26,954 nucleotides of DNA from Bacteriovoracaceae bacterium UBA1511 (GTDB taxonomy: Bacteria > Bdellovibrionota > Bacteriovoracia > Bacteriovoracales > Bacteriovoracaceae), in assembly GCA_002323535.1 (NCBI GenBank), contig DCQT01000034.1:1-26954 (forward strand). The letters run 5' to 3'. This document shows positions 16,536 to 23,989 of this stretch, piece by piece; the first letter of the stretch is position 1, and the number at the start of each line of letters is the position of its first letter. The notes below the pieces were generated by a model that was given only the letters and a program-made list of their open reading frames with translations, had not been told where the DNA came from and did not search any database. The position numbers and the translations under genes were made by a program.

Positions 16536-17162
16536 TTAGGCTTCTCTAATCTTATTTTCTATGTGAGACGCCAGCAGCATTCTAGTCTCATTTATTAATT
16601 CTGGAGTCATTAAAAATGCTACGTCAGGGTGTTTTGGAATTAATTTAAATAAAACCATCTCTAGAAAACAAAATATTGTTTGAACCTCAAGATAAAGCTT
16701 CGTGAAGTAATTTCGATCTTGTTTTTTCCAATAGTCTAAAAGGTGATGAAGGTCTTGATGTCCTTCGCAGCTAGAGCAACCCTCACAGTTCGCATCGTTC
16801 GCCAAGTAGTTTAAATGATTTGTAGTATGATCGTTAATAAGTTCATCTCTCATTTGAGTATCTGAGGCAAACTTTGAAATCAGCTCAAGGCAGTATTCGT
16901 GGTTTGATTGAAGAGTAGAAAACATCTCCTCAATAACGGTCGTATGTAAGGCAGTGTAAATAATATCTGAGGTTAAAAAATAAAGAAACTCTTCCTCATC
17001 TCTTGCTGATTCCTCTACTCCTCTCAAAGCTGTAATTGCTTGGATGTAAGGGGAAAGATTCGTTTCAGATATTTCTTGGAAGTAGTCCCAAATATAGTTT
17101 TTATTGCTTTGAGGGGCTGAAGCAGGTTGTGTATCTTTTTTCTTCTTAAAAAAATCCATCAT
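16536..17162 (-). CDS. Hypothetical helical protein with CxxCxxCxxH cluster
   Basis: Unrecognised cytoplasmic protein of 208 aa. An upstream in-frame ATG exists at 17198, but AAAGGG lies 7 nt before the ATG at 17162, so that start is preferred. No signal peptide. After a Lys-rich N-terminus the chain looks almost fully alpha-helical. A striking loop reads CEGCSSCEGHQDLHH with C126, C129, C132, H135, H139 and H140, a likely Zn or Fe-S site. Histidines also recur in the preceding helices (ALHTT, SNHEY, NDHTTNH). The arrangement vaguely recalls helical metal-binding or chaperone proteins, but I cannot assign one. Upstream on the same strand lies the hairpin at 17245-17278, so it is probably transcribed separately. 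Confidence 0.72.
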   Translation of the reverse strand: MMDFFKKKKDTQPASAPQSNKNYIWDYFQEISETNLSPYIQAITALRGVEESARDEEEFLYFLTSDIIYTALHTTVIEEMFSTLQSNHEYCLELISKFASDTQMRDELINDHTTNHLNYLANDANCEGCSSCEGHQDLHHLLDYWKKQDRNYFTKLYLEVQTIFCFLEMVLFKLIPKHPDVAFLMTPELINETRMLLASHIENKIREA

Positions 17163-17244
17163 AGGAAAACCCTTTCTATAAGTAGTGTATATGGTCAATA
17201 CTAGCGTGTTTTAAGAGTTATATCTTCATGCGGAAAAAAGTCAC

Positions 17245-17278
17245 AAAAAAACCCTAACGTATGGTTAGGGTTTTTTTT
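17245..17278. terminator. Strong bidirectional intrinsic terminator
   Basis: CCCTAAC (17252-17258) pairs with GTTAGGG (17264-17270) around a 5-nt loop. The stem is flanked by A7 on the left and T8 on the right, so it works as a hairpin plus U tract on either strand. There is no plus-strand gene just before it. On the minus strand it follows the 25-codon reading frame at 17417-17340 by 62 nt, suggesting that it ends that transcript. Confidence 0.88.
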
Positions 17279-17339
17279 ATATTTTTACTTTGCTTTAGTG
17301 CACCAACTTGGGAACACTCAATTAAAATCGTTTAGTAAA

Positions 17340-17417
17340 TTAAATTAAACATCCCGGTGGGCTATCATGATTTGACCAGTGATTTGGTGACCCGATCACT
17401 AATTCAAAATACTTCAT
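17340..17417 (-). CDS. Candidate 25-aa small peptide ORF
   Basis: A 26-codon frame on the minus strand from ATG 17417 to TAA 17340. The peptide begins MKYFELVIGS and ends SNHDSPPGCLI, with PNHW between. It has a GAGAGG Shine-Dalgarno (17428-17423) exactly 5 nt before the ATG, the best ribosome site in this 400-bp gap. A TATTAT box lies at 17459-17454 and a strong terminator at 17245-17278, so a transcript of roughly 200 nt can be drawn around it. The reading frame overlaps an AGTGAT/ATCACT hairpin (17378-17400). I do not recognise the peptide. It could be a free small protein, a leader peptide that senses translation, or the coding part of a dual-function RNA; chance occurrence is not excluded. 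Confidence 0.42.
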   Translation of the reverse strand: MKYFELVIGSPNHWSNHDSPPGCLI

Positions 17418-17453
17418 AAACACCTCTCTAGAAAACGTTCTGCATTGTTTAAA

Positions 17454-17528
17454 ATAATACACTGCCCTCAGCAAGTTACACAATTAATCAACACTTTAGG
17501 TTTATGCTGTTATTGATTAACAGGCAGT
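17454..17528 (-). promoter_or_regulatory. -10-like box and nested inverted repeats upstream of the small ORF
   Basis: TTAATCAA (17484-17491) and TTGATTAA (17513-17520) form a perfect 8-bp inverted repeat. Outside it ACTGCC (17461-17466) and GGCAGT (17523-17528) form a second one. On the minus strand the block ends 2 nt before TATTAT (17459-17454), which has a weak TTGTGT 18 nt upstream. It may be an operator or a structured RNA. Confidence 0.4.
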
Positions 17529-17605
17529 TAAAGATATTATTACTAAAATATTGTCACAAAGGGTGTTTTATTTTTTATCATTCTATAGGTAAAGTTGTCA
17601 TCATA

Positions 17606-18646
17606 CTATGGGGATGGGTTTGGGATAAGCTCATGAATCTCATTAACTAAATTATTCATTTCCGGCGAAAACTCAATCTCCGTGGCGTGAATATTTTCGA
17701 TCAATTGCTCTTTGGTTGTCGCGCCAATGATGGTACTTCCCATAAATTGACGACTGTAGCAAAAAGCCAGGGAGAGCTCTGTTAGAGTGAGGTTTAATGA
17801 TTTTGCGAGGTCATAATATCTTTTAGTTGCCTTTGTGGCGTTGGGATTTGAATACCTTGAGTATTGAGAAAAAAGATTGAGTCTTGATCTAGGCGTATCT
17901 TTTCCTTCGATGTATTTACCAGATAAAACTCCAAAGCCCATTGGTGAGTAGCTTAAAAGTTTGACCCCCTCTCTAAATGAAATTTCAGAGCAACCAATTT
18001 CATAAGTTCTATTTAAAAGTGAATAAGGGTTTTGAATAGTGGAGACAATTGGTAGATTAAACTCTTTTGCTATAGATAAAAAACTCATGATGCCCCATGG
18101 GGTTTCGTTACTTAAGCCAATTGCCTTAACTTTTTTTTGTGAAATTAATTCACCTAATACTTCAAGTGTTTCTCTTATTGGAGTCGTTGATTCTCTAGTG
18201 GGTTCTTTAAAATTTAATTGTCCAAAAAAGTTTGTGGATCTAGCTGGCCAGTGAATTTGGTATAGATCAATATAATCCGTTCTTAGTCTTTTAAGACTTC
18301 CTTCAACAGCCTCAAAAATATTTTTTTTATCAAGTCTTGGAGACCCATTTCTAATCCATTTCATCATTGAGCTCGGTCCGATGACCTTAGTGGCCATGAC
18401 AATTTTATCTCTATGGGTATGAAACTTCTCCCATTTTCCAATGATTTCCTCAGTTCTATTATAAGTGTCTCCTTTCGGAGGAATAGGGTACATTTCTGCG
18501 GTATCGTAAAAGTTAATCCCTCTTTCAAAGGCGATATCCATAATCTCATGGGATTCAATCTCTGAGTTCTGCTCTCCAAAGGTCATTGTTCCCAGGCAAA
18601 CCTCAGAGACGGATTGTTCAATGCCATTAATCTTATTCATTTTCAT
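17606..18646 (-). CDS. tas: Aldo/keto reductase, Tas family
   Basis: NADPH-dependent oxidoreductase of 346 aa, the same length as E. coli Tas, to which the whole layout corresponds. The (beta/alpha)8 fold carries the AKR catalytic tetrad: D48 and Y53 (NFYDTAEMYP), K87 (MATKV) and H132 (LYQIHWP). Other family marks are TEEIIGKW, YIDLYQIH, AIGLSNETPWG, QNPYSLLNR and the C-terminal cofactor segment SFCYSR-like LAFCYSR..GSTIIGATT. Physiological substrate is unknown in this family. AAGG lies 8 nt before the ATG. It is divergent from the agmatinase operon with a 162-bp shared control region. Confidence 0.93.
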   Translation of the reverse strand: MKMNKINGIEQSVSEVCLGTMTFGEQNSEIESHEIMDIAFERGINFYDTAEMYPIPPKGDTYNRTEEIIGKWEKFHTHRDKIVMATKVIGPSSMMKWIRNGSPRLDKKNIFEAVEGSLKRLRTDYIDLYQIHWPARSTNFFGQLNFKEPTRESTTPIRETLEVLGELISQKKVKAIGLSNETPWGIMSFLSIAKEFNLPIVSTIQNPYSLLNRTYEIGCSEISFREGVKLLSYSPMGFGVLSGKYIEGKDTPRSRLNLFSQYSRYSNPNATKATKRYYDLAKSLNLTLTELSLAFCYSRQFMGSTIIGATTKEQLIENIHATEIEFSPEMNNLVNEIHELIPNPSP

Positions 18647-18707
18647 TTATTTTTCCTTACGTAAAATTTGATACTTAGGGGGTTTATCTCCGCTTTAAAC
18701 AACATAA

Positions 18708-18760
18708 AAATTTCTCGGTCATTAACTAATTATTGACCGAAATTTTCGGATGGCTACTAT
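18708..18760 (+). promoter_or_regulatory. Promoter of the agmatinase-arginine decarboxylase operon with overlapping inverted repeat
   Basis: TTGACC (18733-18738) and TACTAT (18755-18760) are spaced by 16 nt, placing a start near 18767 and a ~42-nt leader before the agmatinase ATG. An imperfect inverted repeat, AAATTTC then TC then GGTCA (18708-18721) against TGACCGAAATTT (18734-18745), covers the -35 box. This is a natural repressor position, and it could also act on the divergent tas gene. Confidence 0.5.
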
Positions 18761-18808
18761 GCTCTAAGTGTAAAAAATTATTAGGTTGAAGGCCAGGAGA
18801 ACCAGTTA

Positions 18809-19726
18809 ATGTCCACCCATAAACACAGCATTTCACCATACCCATACGCAAAAAAATCAATGAGTATTAATAAGCCTGGTGTTTATATTAATGGCTTTGA
18901 GTTTGACGGAACTGTTTGTTTTAGAAAAGGAGCAAGTCTTGGACCTAATGCATTTAGAGATGTTGGGGAGGGGATAGAATCTTACTCACCATATCTTGAT
19001 ATTGACCTTGAGGAAAGTGATTCATTGTTCGATGTTGGGAACCTTGTAATTCCGAGAAGCGAAAATGTTGATGAAAATTTTCTTTGTGCTCTTAAAAATT
19101 TTGAAGAGTCTGTGCAATCAGTCGATCTAAAAAAAGATAATATTAAACTTATAACTTTGGGTGGAGAGCACTCAATTTCTATTGCACCAATTAAAAAATA
19201 CCTACAAGACTACTCTGACCTTGTTATCATTCATCTCGATGCTCACGCAGATCTTAGAGATGGCTACCTTGGACATCACTATTCGCATGCTTCAATTATT
19301 CGGCGCTCACTAGATTTATTTTCATCAAGTCATTCTCTCATTCAATACGGTATTAGATCTGGAACAAAAGAAGAGTATGATTACATGATAAATAATAAAA
19401 CAATCTGCCGCTCCCGAAATGAGTTTCTTGAAAGAGTAGAAATGATCGCTAAAGAGCGACCAGTATATTTAACATTAGATTTGGATTATTTTGATCCAGC
19501 TTATCTACCTGGCACTGGTACACCTGAGGCTGGTGGAGAAGACTTTCATAGTTTCATTTCTTTATTAAAGATTTTAAAAAATAAAAACTTTGTAGGCGCT
19601 GACATTGTAGAGTTAGCACCCAATATTGACCCTACTGGAAATAGTGCTGTTTTCGGAACGAAAGTTCTTAGAGAGATTAGTGCTGTTCTTCTTAGTTCAT
19701 TTTATAACTCTCAGGGAGAAGATTAA
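18809..19726 (+). CDS. speB: Agmatinase / ureohydrolase family protein
   Basis: Predicted to hydrolyse agmatine to putrescine and urea. It is 305 aa, the normal size (E. coli SpeB 306). The binuclear Mn site is complete: H121 (GGEHS), D144, H146 and D148 (HLDAHAD), and D224 and D226 (LTLDLDYFDP). The family stretch PGTGTPEAGG (234-243) and ADIVELAPNIDP also match. Among ureohydrolases, agmatinase is favoured over arginase because the next gene, overlapping by one base, is arginine decarboxylase, which makes agmatine. AGGAGA lies 8 nt before the ATG. A promoter is visible upstream. An alternative in-frame ATG at codon 18 has no comparable ribosome site. Confidence 0.92.
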   Translation: MSTHKHSISPYPYAKKSMSINKPGVYINGFEFDGTVCFRKGASLGPNAFRDVGEGIESYSPYLDIDLEESDSLFDVGNLVIPRSENVDENFLCALKNFEESVQSVDLKKDNIKLITLGGEHSISIAPIKKYLQDYSDLVIIHLDAHADLRDGYLGHHYSHASIIRRSLDLFSSSHSLIQYGIRSGTKEEYDYMINNKTICRSRNEFLERVEMIAKERPVYLTLDLDYFDPAYLPGTGTPEAGGEDFHSFISLLKILKNKNFVGADIVELAPNIDPTGNSAVFGTKVLREISAVLLSSFYNSQGED

Positions 19727-21639
19727 TGAACTGGACAGCAGAAGATTCAGATAATTTCTATGGAATTTCTCGTTGGGGAGAGGAATTTTTTGGGGTGAAC
19801 GACAAAGGCGAGTTAACCGTTTTTCCAGTGAGGGATGATAAGAGTATACAGATATCTCTACAAGACGTTATCAATGAAATGAAAGATCAGCATGTAAGAT
19901 TTCCTGCCGTTATTCGTTTTCAAGATGTTTTGAGATCTCGCGTAGAGGATCTCAATAAATCATTTAATAGCGCAATTAAAGAGTTAAACTACTGTGCAGA
20001 TTATCGTGGCGTTTATCCGGTTAAAGTTAATCAAATGAGAGAGGTCGTTGAGGAAATCGTCGATGCGGGTGATCGTTATGCTTATGGCCTAGAAGCAGGC
20101 TCAAAAGCAGAGTTGATGTCGGTTTTATCAATGGACCAAAACTTAGAATCTCTAACTATATTGAATGGCTATAAAGACGAAGACTATCTACGCTTAGCAA
20201 TGATTGGGCGTCAGATGGGACGAAATATTGTTATTGTTGTGGAAAAGCTTTCTGAATTAAAACAAATTGTTCAGCTTGCAGAAGAATATTCTGTAAAACC
20301 ATTTATTGGAATCCGTTCACGCCTTGGTTTTAAATCAAGAGGAAAGTGGGAAGGCAGTAGTGGTGACAAAGCAAAATTTGGTTTAAGTCTGAGTGAGATT
20401 GTAGAGGCAATTAAATTCCTTAAAGATACAAGATACTTAGATTACTTAAAGCTGTTTCATTTTCATATAGGAAGTCAGGTGCCGAGTATCAGTTCTATCC
20501 AAGATGCCATCACTGAGGGGGCAAGAACTTTTGTGGAGATTTCAAAGCTTGGCGCTCCTTTAGAGTTTTTTGATATTGGTGGCGGCCTTGGGATAAATTA
20601 CGATGGATCAAGTTCTGAATCTGACTCCTCGATAAACTACACATTATCGGAATACGCTTCAGATGTTGTCAGAACTTTAATGAATGTTTGTGACCAAGCG
20701 GAAATTCCTCATCCACATATAGTTAGTGAAAGTGGGAGAGCGATAACGGCCCATCATAGTTGTGTTATCACAAAAGTCATTGGTGAAATTGACCCAAGTT
20801 CAGGAGAGGTTTCTTTAACAGCAAATGAAGTCAGTGAGGCAGCATTAAAATATACAAAGTATATTGAAGACTCTATTGGAGAAATGACATCGGAAAACTT
20901 TGTCGGTGTGTATAATACAATTTCAAAAATTAAAGAGGAAAGCTATCATGCTTACAAGCTAGGGCTAATAAGTTTGAAAGAGCGCGCCTATATTGAAATG
21001 CTTTACTGGAAAGGTTCAAAAAGTGCGCTGGACTTTAGCCTAGGTGATGATCCAAGTTCTGAATTTAGTTTAAGTTTGGAGGGCAGGCTAACAACTCAGT
21101 ATCTTTGTAATTTTTCTGTTTTTCAATCAACAGCTGATAGTTGGGCAATTAAGCAGTTACTACCGGTTGTGCCTGTAAATAGGTTAAACGAAAAGCCAAC
21201 TGTTAGAGCTAGTTTAGTTGATATTACCTGTGATTCAGATGGAAAAATTAATCAATTTTATTGCGAGGGCGAGTCCAAGAACTTTACTCGCTTTCATGAG
21301 TTAAATAAAAGTGAAGACTACTTTCTTGGAATTTTTCTCACTGGTGCATATCAAGACGTTATGGGAGATATGCATAACTTGTTCGGGCGACTTAATGAAG
21401 TTCATGTTTATTGTTACGATGACGACCCAAGTGATTTTTATATTGAAGAGATTATTAGAGGGCAAAGAGCATCAAATGTTTTAAAGACGATGCAATACAA
21501 TCCTGAAATCATGGCCCATAAAGTCAAAAAACAAATCGATAGAAAAATTGCAAAAGGTGTAATATCACCTCGTCAAGGTGTTAAGATGATCGATTTTTAT
21601 GAAAACTCACTGCATGATTACACTTATCTAAAAAAATAA
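19726..21639 (+). CDS. speA: Biosynthetic arginine decarboxylase
   Basis: PLP enzyme of fold type III that converts arginine to agmatine and CO2. It is 637 aa, in the usual range for SpeA. The PLP lysine is K100 in GVYPVKVNQ. Other SpeA marks include YGLEAGSKAEL, GIRSRLGFKSRGKW, HFHIGSQ, FFDIGGGLGINYDGS and SESGRAITAHHS. The C-terminal part has the active-site cysteine and aspartate region of this family (SLVDITCDSDG) and FLTGAYQDVMGD. ATG shares a base with the agmatinase stop, so the two are translationally coupled and together form arginine to agmatine to putrescine. No terminator hairpin is visible after its stop. Confidence 0.97.
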   Translation: MNWTAEDSDNFYGISRWGEEFFGVNDKGELTVFPVRDDKSIQISLQDVINEMKDQHVRFPAVIRFQDVLRSRVEDLNKSFNSAIKELNYCADYRGVYPVKVNQMREVVEEIVDAGDRYAYGLEAGSKAELMSVLSMDQNLESLTILNGYKDEDYLRLAMIGRQMGRNIVIVVEKLSELKQIVQLAEEYSVKPFIGIRSRLGFKSRGKWEGSSGDKAKFGLSLSEIVEAIKFLKDTRYLDYLKLFHFHIGSQVPSISSIQDAITEGARTFVEISKLGAPLEFFDIGGGLGINYDGSSSESDSSINYTLSEYASDVVRTLMNVCDQAEIPHPHIVSESGRAITAHHSCVITKVIGEIDPSSGEVSLTANEVSEAALKYTKYIEDSIGEMTSENFVGVYNTISKIKEESYHAYKLGLISLKERAYIEMLYWKGSKSALDFSLGDDPSSEFSLSLEGRLTTQYLCNFSVFQSTADSWAIKQLLPVVPVNRLNEKPTVRASLVDITCDSDGKINQFYCEGESKNFTRFHELNKSEDYFLGIFLTGAYQDVMGDMHNLFGRLNEVHVYCYDDDPSDFYIEEIIRGQRASNVLKTMQYNPEIMAHKVKKQIDRKIAKGVISPRQGVKMIDFYENSLHDYTYLKK

Positions 21640-21641
21640 AA

Positions 21642-21911
21642 TTAGACTATATCAAGTTTTTGAAGTCTCTTCTTCAGTTCGCGATCCCGTTGTTGGCTTC
21701 TTTCTTTTTTTTTGTTGTAATTTTTTTGGTTGAGGGTTTCTTCCTTTATATGTGTAAAAGACTCCTCATCTGTCGTTAATTTTTTATTTGAAATAGTTGT
21801 CGCACTTGCTTTAGATGTTCTGAAAGATCGAGAGCTAGCGCTTTGTCTCAATATTTCGTGAAGGTGTTTGTATATAGGTGCTACATTAAGGGCCATTGGT
21901 AATAATATCAT
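21642..21911 (-). CDS. Small hypothetical protein, up to 89 aa
   Basis: An open frame packed 2 nt from the speA stop, tail to tail. The product has a short hydrophobic start (MILLPMALNVAP) and then a hydrophilic Ser/Thr/Lys-rich chain, ending in a highly charged helix (KKKERSQQRDRELKKRLQKL) that could form a coiled coil. I do not recognise it. No Shine-Dalgarno precedes the ATG at 21911 or the one at codon 6, so start and even expression are unsure. Support comes from the tight packing and the protein-like C-terminal composition. Confidence 0.42.
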   Translation of the reverse strand: MILLPMALNVAPIYKHLHEILRQSASSRSFRTSKASATTISNKKLTTDEESFTHIKEETLNQKNYNKKKERSQQRDRELKKRLQKLDIV

Positions 21912-21981
21912 GTTTGCAACTTGATATAAATAGTCTGGAATTTGTAGTGGAATATTTAGAAATTTCGGTAGTTTAATCTAT

Positions 21982-21996
21982 CTAAATTAAATTTAG
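21982..21996. promoter_or_regulatory. Inverted repeat upstream of the thioesterase operon
   Basis: CTAAAT (21982-21987) and ATTTAG (21991-21996) surround TAA, and GATAAT (22003-22008) follows as a possible -10 box with no good -35. The short AT-rich repeat could be chance. It is the only structure seen in the 118-bp gap before 22030. Confidence 0.25.
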
Positions 21997-22029
21997 TTGT
22001 GAGATAATTAGAAAAAATTAGGAGACAAA

Positions 22030-22431
22030 ATGAATAGCGAAACAACTCCAATTGGGGAGCTGACAATCAGGACTCTTGCTATGCCTGCCGATACCAATCC
22101 TCACGGTGATATTTTTGGTGGTTGGGTTTTATCGCAAATGGATATTGCAGGCGGTATTTTCACGAGAAAAGAGACAGGCCAAAAAACAGTAACCGTTGCA
22201 GTTGATGCCATGGAGTTTTTGCGTCCTGTTTTAGTAGGAGATGTTATTTGCTGTTATTGTAAAACAAAAAAAGTAGGTAACACTTCGATGAGCGTAGATA
22301 TTGAGGTCTGGGTATCACGACAATTTGAACACGATAGAATTAAGGTTACGGAAGGAACTTTTACCTACGTTGCTATAGATGCCACAAGACGGCCGGTAAA
22401 AATAAGACGGTCAATTCAAGAAAAGGAATAG
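22030..22431 (+). CDS. yciA: YciA-type acyl-CoA thioesterase
   Basis: Hotdog-fold hydrolase of 133 aa that cleaves acyl-CoA to free acid and CoA in the cytoplasm. E. coli YciA is 132 aa and the sequence follows it closely: LTIRTLAMPADTNPHGDIFG, then GWVLSQMDIAGG with the catalytic Asp, VTVAVDAMEFLRPV and VGDVICCY. AGGAG sits 5 nt before the ATG. It is followed after 3 nt by the ABC ATPase gene on the same strand, so it appears to head a four-gene operon. The tie between a thioesterase and an ABC-2 exporter is not explained by known pathways. Confidence 0.93.
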   Translation: MNSETTPIGELTIRTLAMPADTNPHGDIFGGWVLSQMDIAGGIFTRKETGQKTVTVAVDAMEFLRPVLVGDVICCYCKTKKVGNTSMSVDIEVWVSRQFEHDRIKVTEGTFTYVAIDATRRPVKIRRSIQEKE

Positions 22432-22434
22432 TAG

Positions 22435-23181
22435 ATGATAATTGAGGCAAAAGACTTGGTGAAGTTCTATGGATTAAATTGTGCTCTTAAATCATTCTCT
22501 CTCAATGTACCAAAGGGAGGTGTTTTTGCATTGTTAGGCCCAAATGGAGCAGGAAAGACCACTTTTATTAAATGCCTTTTGGGTTTGATAAATATTGAAA
22601 GTGGTGGCCTCAAAGTTTTTGGGGAAGCTACTGATGGGGAGAATTTTAAAAGAAAAATATCTTATCTACCTGAAAGATTTTCTTTTCATGGTTTTTATAC
22701 AGCCTCACAAGTTGTCGAACTTTATGCAAAAGCAAAGGATGTGCCGAGCGATGAATTAAAAGAGCAAGTAAATACTGCTCTCATTAAGGCTGGTCTAAAT
22801 GATCTCAAAGGTAAAAAACTGGGCGAAATGTCCAAAGGACAACGACAGCGAGTAGGCATTGCATGTTTAATGGTTGGTGACACTGAGCTAATAATTTTGG
22901 ATGAGCCTTTTTCAGGTCTTGATCCATTAGGCATAAGAGATCTAAAAAAACTGATTATAGATTTAAAAAACAACGGTAAAACTATTTTTTTAAATTCTCA
23001 CATCTTATCTGAAGTGGAGAGTCTATGCGATTATTACGCAATTATTAATAAAGGAGAGCTAATAGAGCAAGGTGAACTCTCATCAATAATGAAAAGTGGG
23101 TCTCTTGAGGAGCACTTTTATCAACTCCTTTCTTCAAAAGGCTCTATAACAGAAGATCTGTCAGAGGACACCCATGAATAA
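22435..23181 (+). CDS. ABC-2 type transporter ATP-binding protein
   Basis: Cytoplasmic ATPase of 248 aa in the CcmA/NatA/NosF-type exporter group. Motifs: Walker A GPNGAGKT (35-42), Q-loop region ISYLPERFSFHGF, ABC signature EMSKGQRQRVGIA, Walker B LIILDEPFSGLDP and the switch His in NSHILSEVESLC. The signature reads MSKGQ, common in ABC-2 ATPases. It overlaps the permease gene by 8 nt. The PER in the Q-loop region is typical of NosF-like proteins, but no nitrous oxide genes are present, so substrate is unknown. Confidence 0.94.
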   Translation: MIIEAKDLVKFYGLNCALKSFSLNVPKGGVFALLGPNGAGKTTFIKCLLGLINIESGGLKVFGEATDGENFKRKISYLPERFSFHGFYTASQVVELYAKAKDVPSDELKEQVNTALIKAGLNDLKGKKLGEMSKGQRQRVGIACLMVGDTELIILDEPFSGLDPLGIRDLKKLIIDLKNNGKTIFLNSHILSEVESLCDYYAIINKGELIEQGELSSIMKSGSLEEHFYQLLSSKGSITEDLSEDTHE

Positions 23182-23986
23182 TATAAAAATACTAATTGGT
23201 GATACTATTAAAAAAGAGCTTCGCTCGAGGACTCTTCTTTGGCTATTTATTCTTAATATTTTTCTGATCATTTTTGTTAGTGGAGGAATAAATTATATTA
23301 CAGATATCGTGGCCGACTTTGGAGCTCCCATGGAGCTTAAAAACAAATCTATCCACATTATTAATTTTTTCGTTAGTTTTTGGAGTGGAATTATGGCCAT
23401 CATTTTTGGAGGTAATTGTGTTCGATCTGATGAAGATGAAGGGGTCATTGGACAGATTCTATCCTTACCAATATCTAGAAAAGAATATTTAATAGGTCGA
23501 GCTTTGGGTGCCCTAATTATTTCTCTAGGCTTTTATTTAGTCCTTAATCTGTGCTCACTGATTTTTGTGATGATCAGTGGTGATGATTTTCCCTTCCTAT
23601 TAACTTTTCCTCTAGGGCTTGCAGCTAACTTTGCCTCTATATTTGCATTAATTGTTTTGAGTATGTTCATTTCACTGTATTCAGGTAAATTACTGGGGTT
23701 TTTAACGACTATCTTAATTTATGCATTCTTAACATTGGCCGAATCAATTTTTTATCATAAATCTATTTCCGAGTTTGTCACAGAAATGGGCTTGTTTAAG
23801 TTTTTGTCCTTAGGCATGTATGCGATTTTTCCTCACATTAGTACGCTTGGCAATATTGGGAGTAAATATTCAGTCGGTTCAAACTATGAGGGGTTTAATT
23901 ACCTTTTTGAATTCTTGCATTACTCTGTATCCTTAGGACTTTTACTTTTTTTATTGAACTTTTGTTTTTCAAAAAAAGAAATATAA
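23174..23986 (+). CDS. ABC-2 type transporter permease
   Basis: Inner-membrane protein of 270 aa with six predicted TM helices and the ABC-2 permease layout. KKELRSRTLLWLF precedes TM1, and a short cytosolic stretch VRSDEDEGVIGQILSLPISR then KEYLIGR matches the NosY/ABC-2 group (E..G....LL..PISR..yl.gR). The ATG follows AGAGGA (spacing 6). It overlaps the ATPase gene and is followed after 3 nt by a degenerate HD-GYP-like gene, with no terminator between. Substrate not visible. Confidence 0.9.
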   Translation: MNNIKILIGDTIKKELRSRTLLWLFILNIFLIIFVSGGINYITDIVADFGAPMELKNKSIHIINFFVSFWSGIMAIIFGGNCVRSDEDEGVIGQILSLPISRKEYLIGRALGALIISLGFYLVLNLCSLIFVMISGDDFPFLLTFPLGLAANFASIFALIVLSMFISLYSGKLLGFLTTILIYAFLTLAESIFYHKSISEFVTEMGLFKFLSLGMYAIFPHISTLGNIGSKYSVGSNYEGFNYLFEFLHYSVSLGLLLFLLNFCFSKKEI

Positions 23987-23989
23987 TAC

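Larger units (their letters stand above)
17199..17605. other. Long intergenic region (about 400 bp)
   Basis: This is the longest stretch in the window without a protein gene of normal size. It holds the bidirectional terminator, the 25-codon ORF with its ribosome site, and the nested inverted repeats, all listed separately. The part from 17529 to 17605 is AT-rich and would be the 3' flank of the aldo/keto reductase gene; I see no terminator hairpin there. I see no tRNA-like fold and no match to a known riboswitch or structural RNA. Confidence 0.6.

Noticed and set aside
17281..17605. Known structured RNA (tmRNA, 6S, riboswitch) in the long gap
   Set aside because: I looked for conserved hallmarks (tRNA-like ends, ANDxxLAA-type tag, long 6S-like double stem, riboswitch cores) on both strands and saw none.
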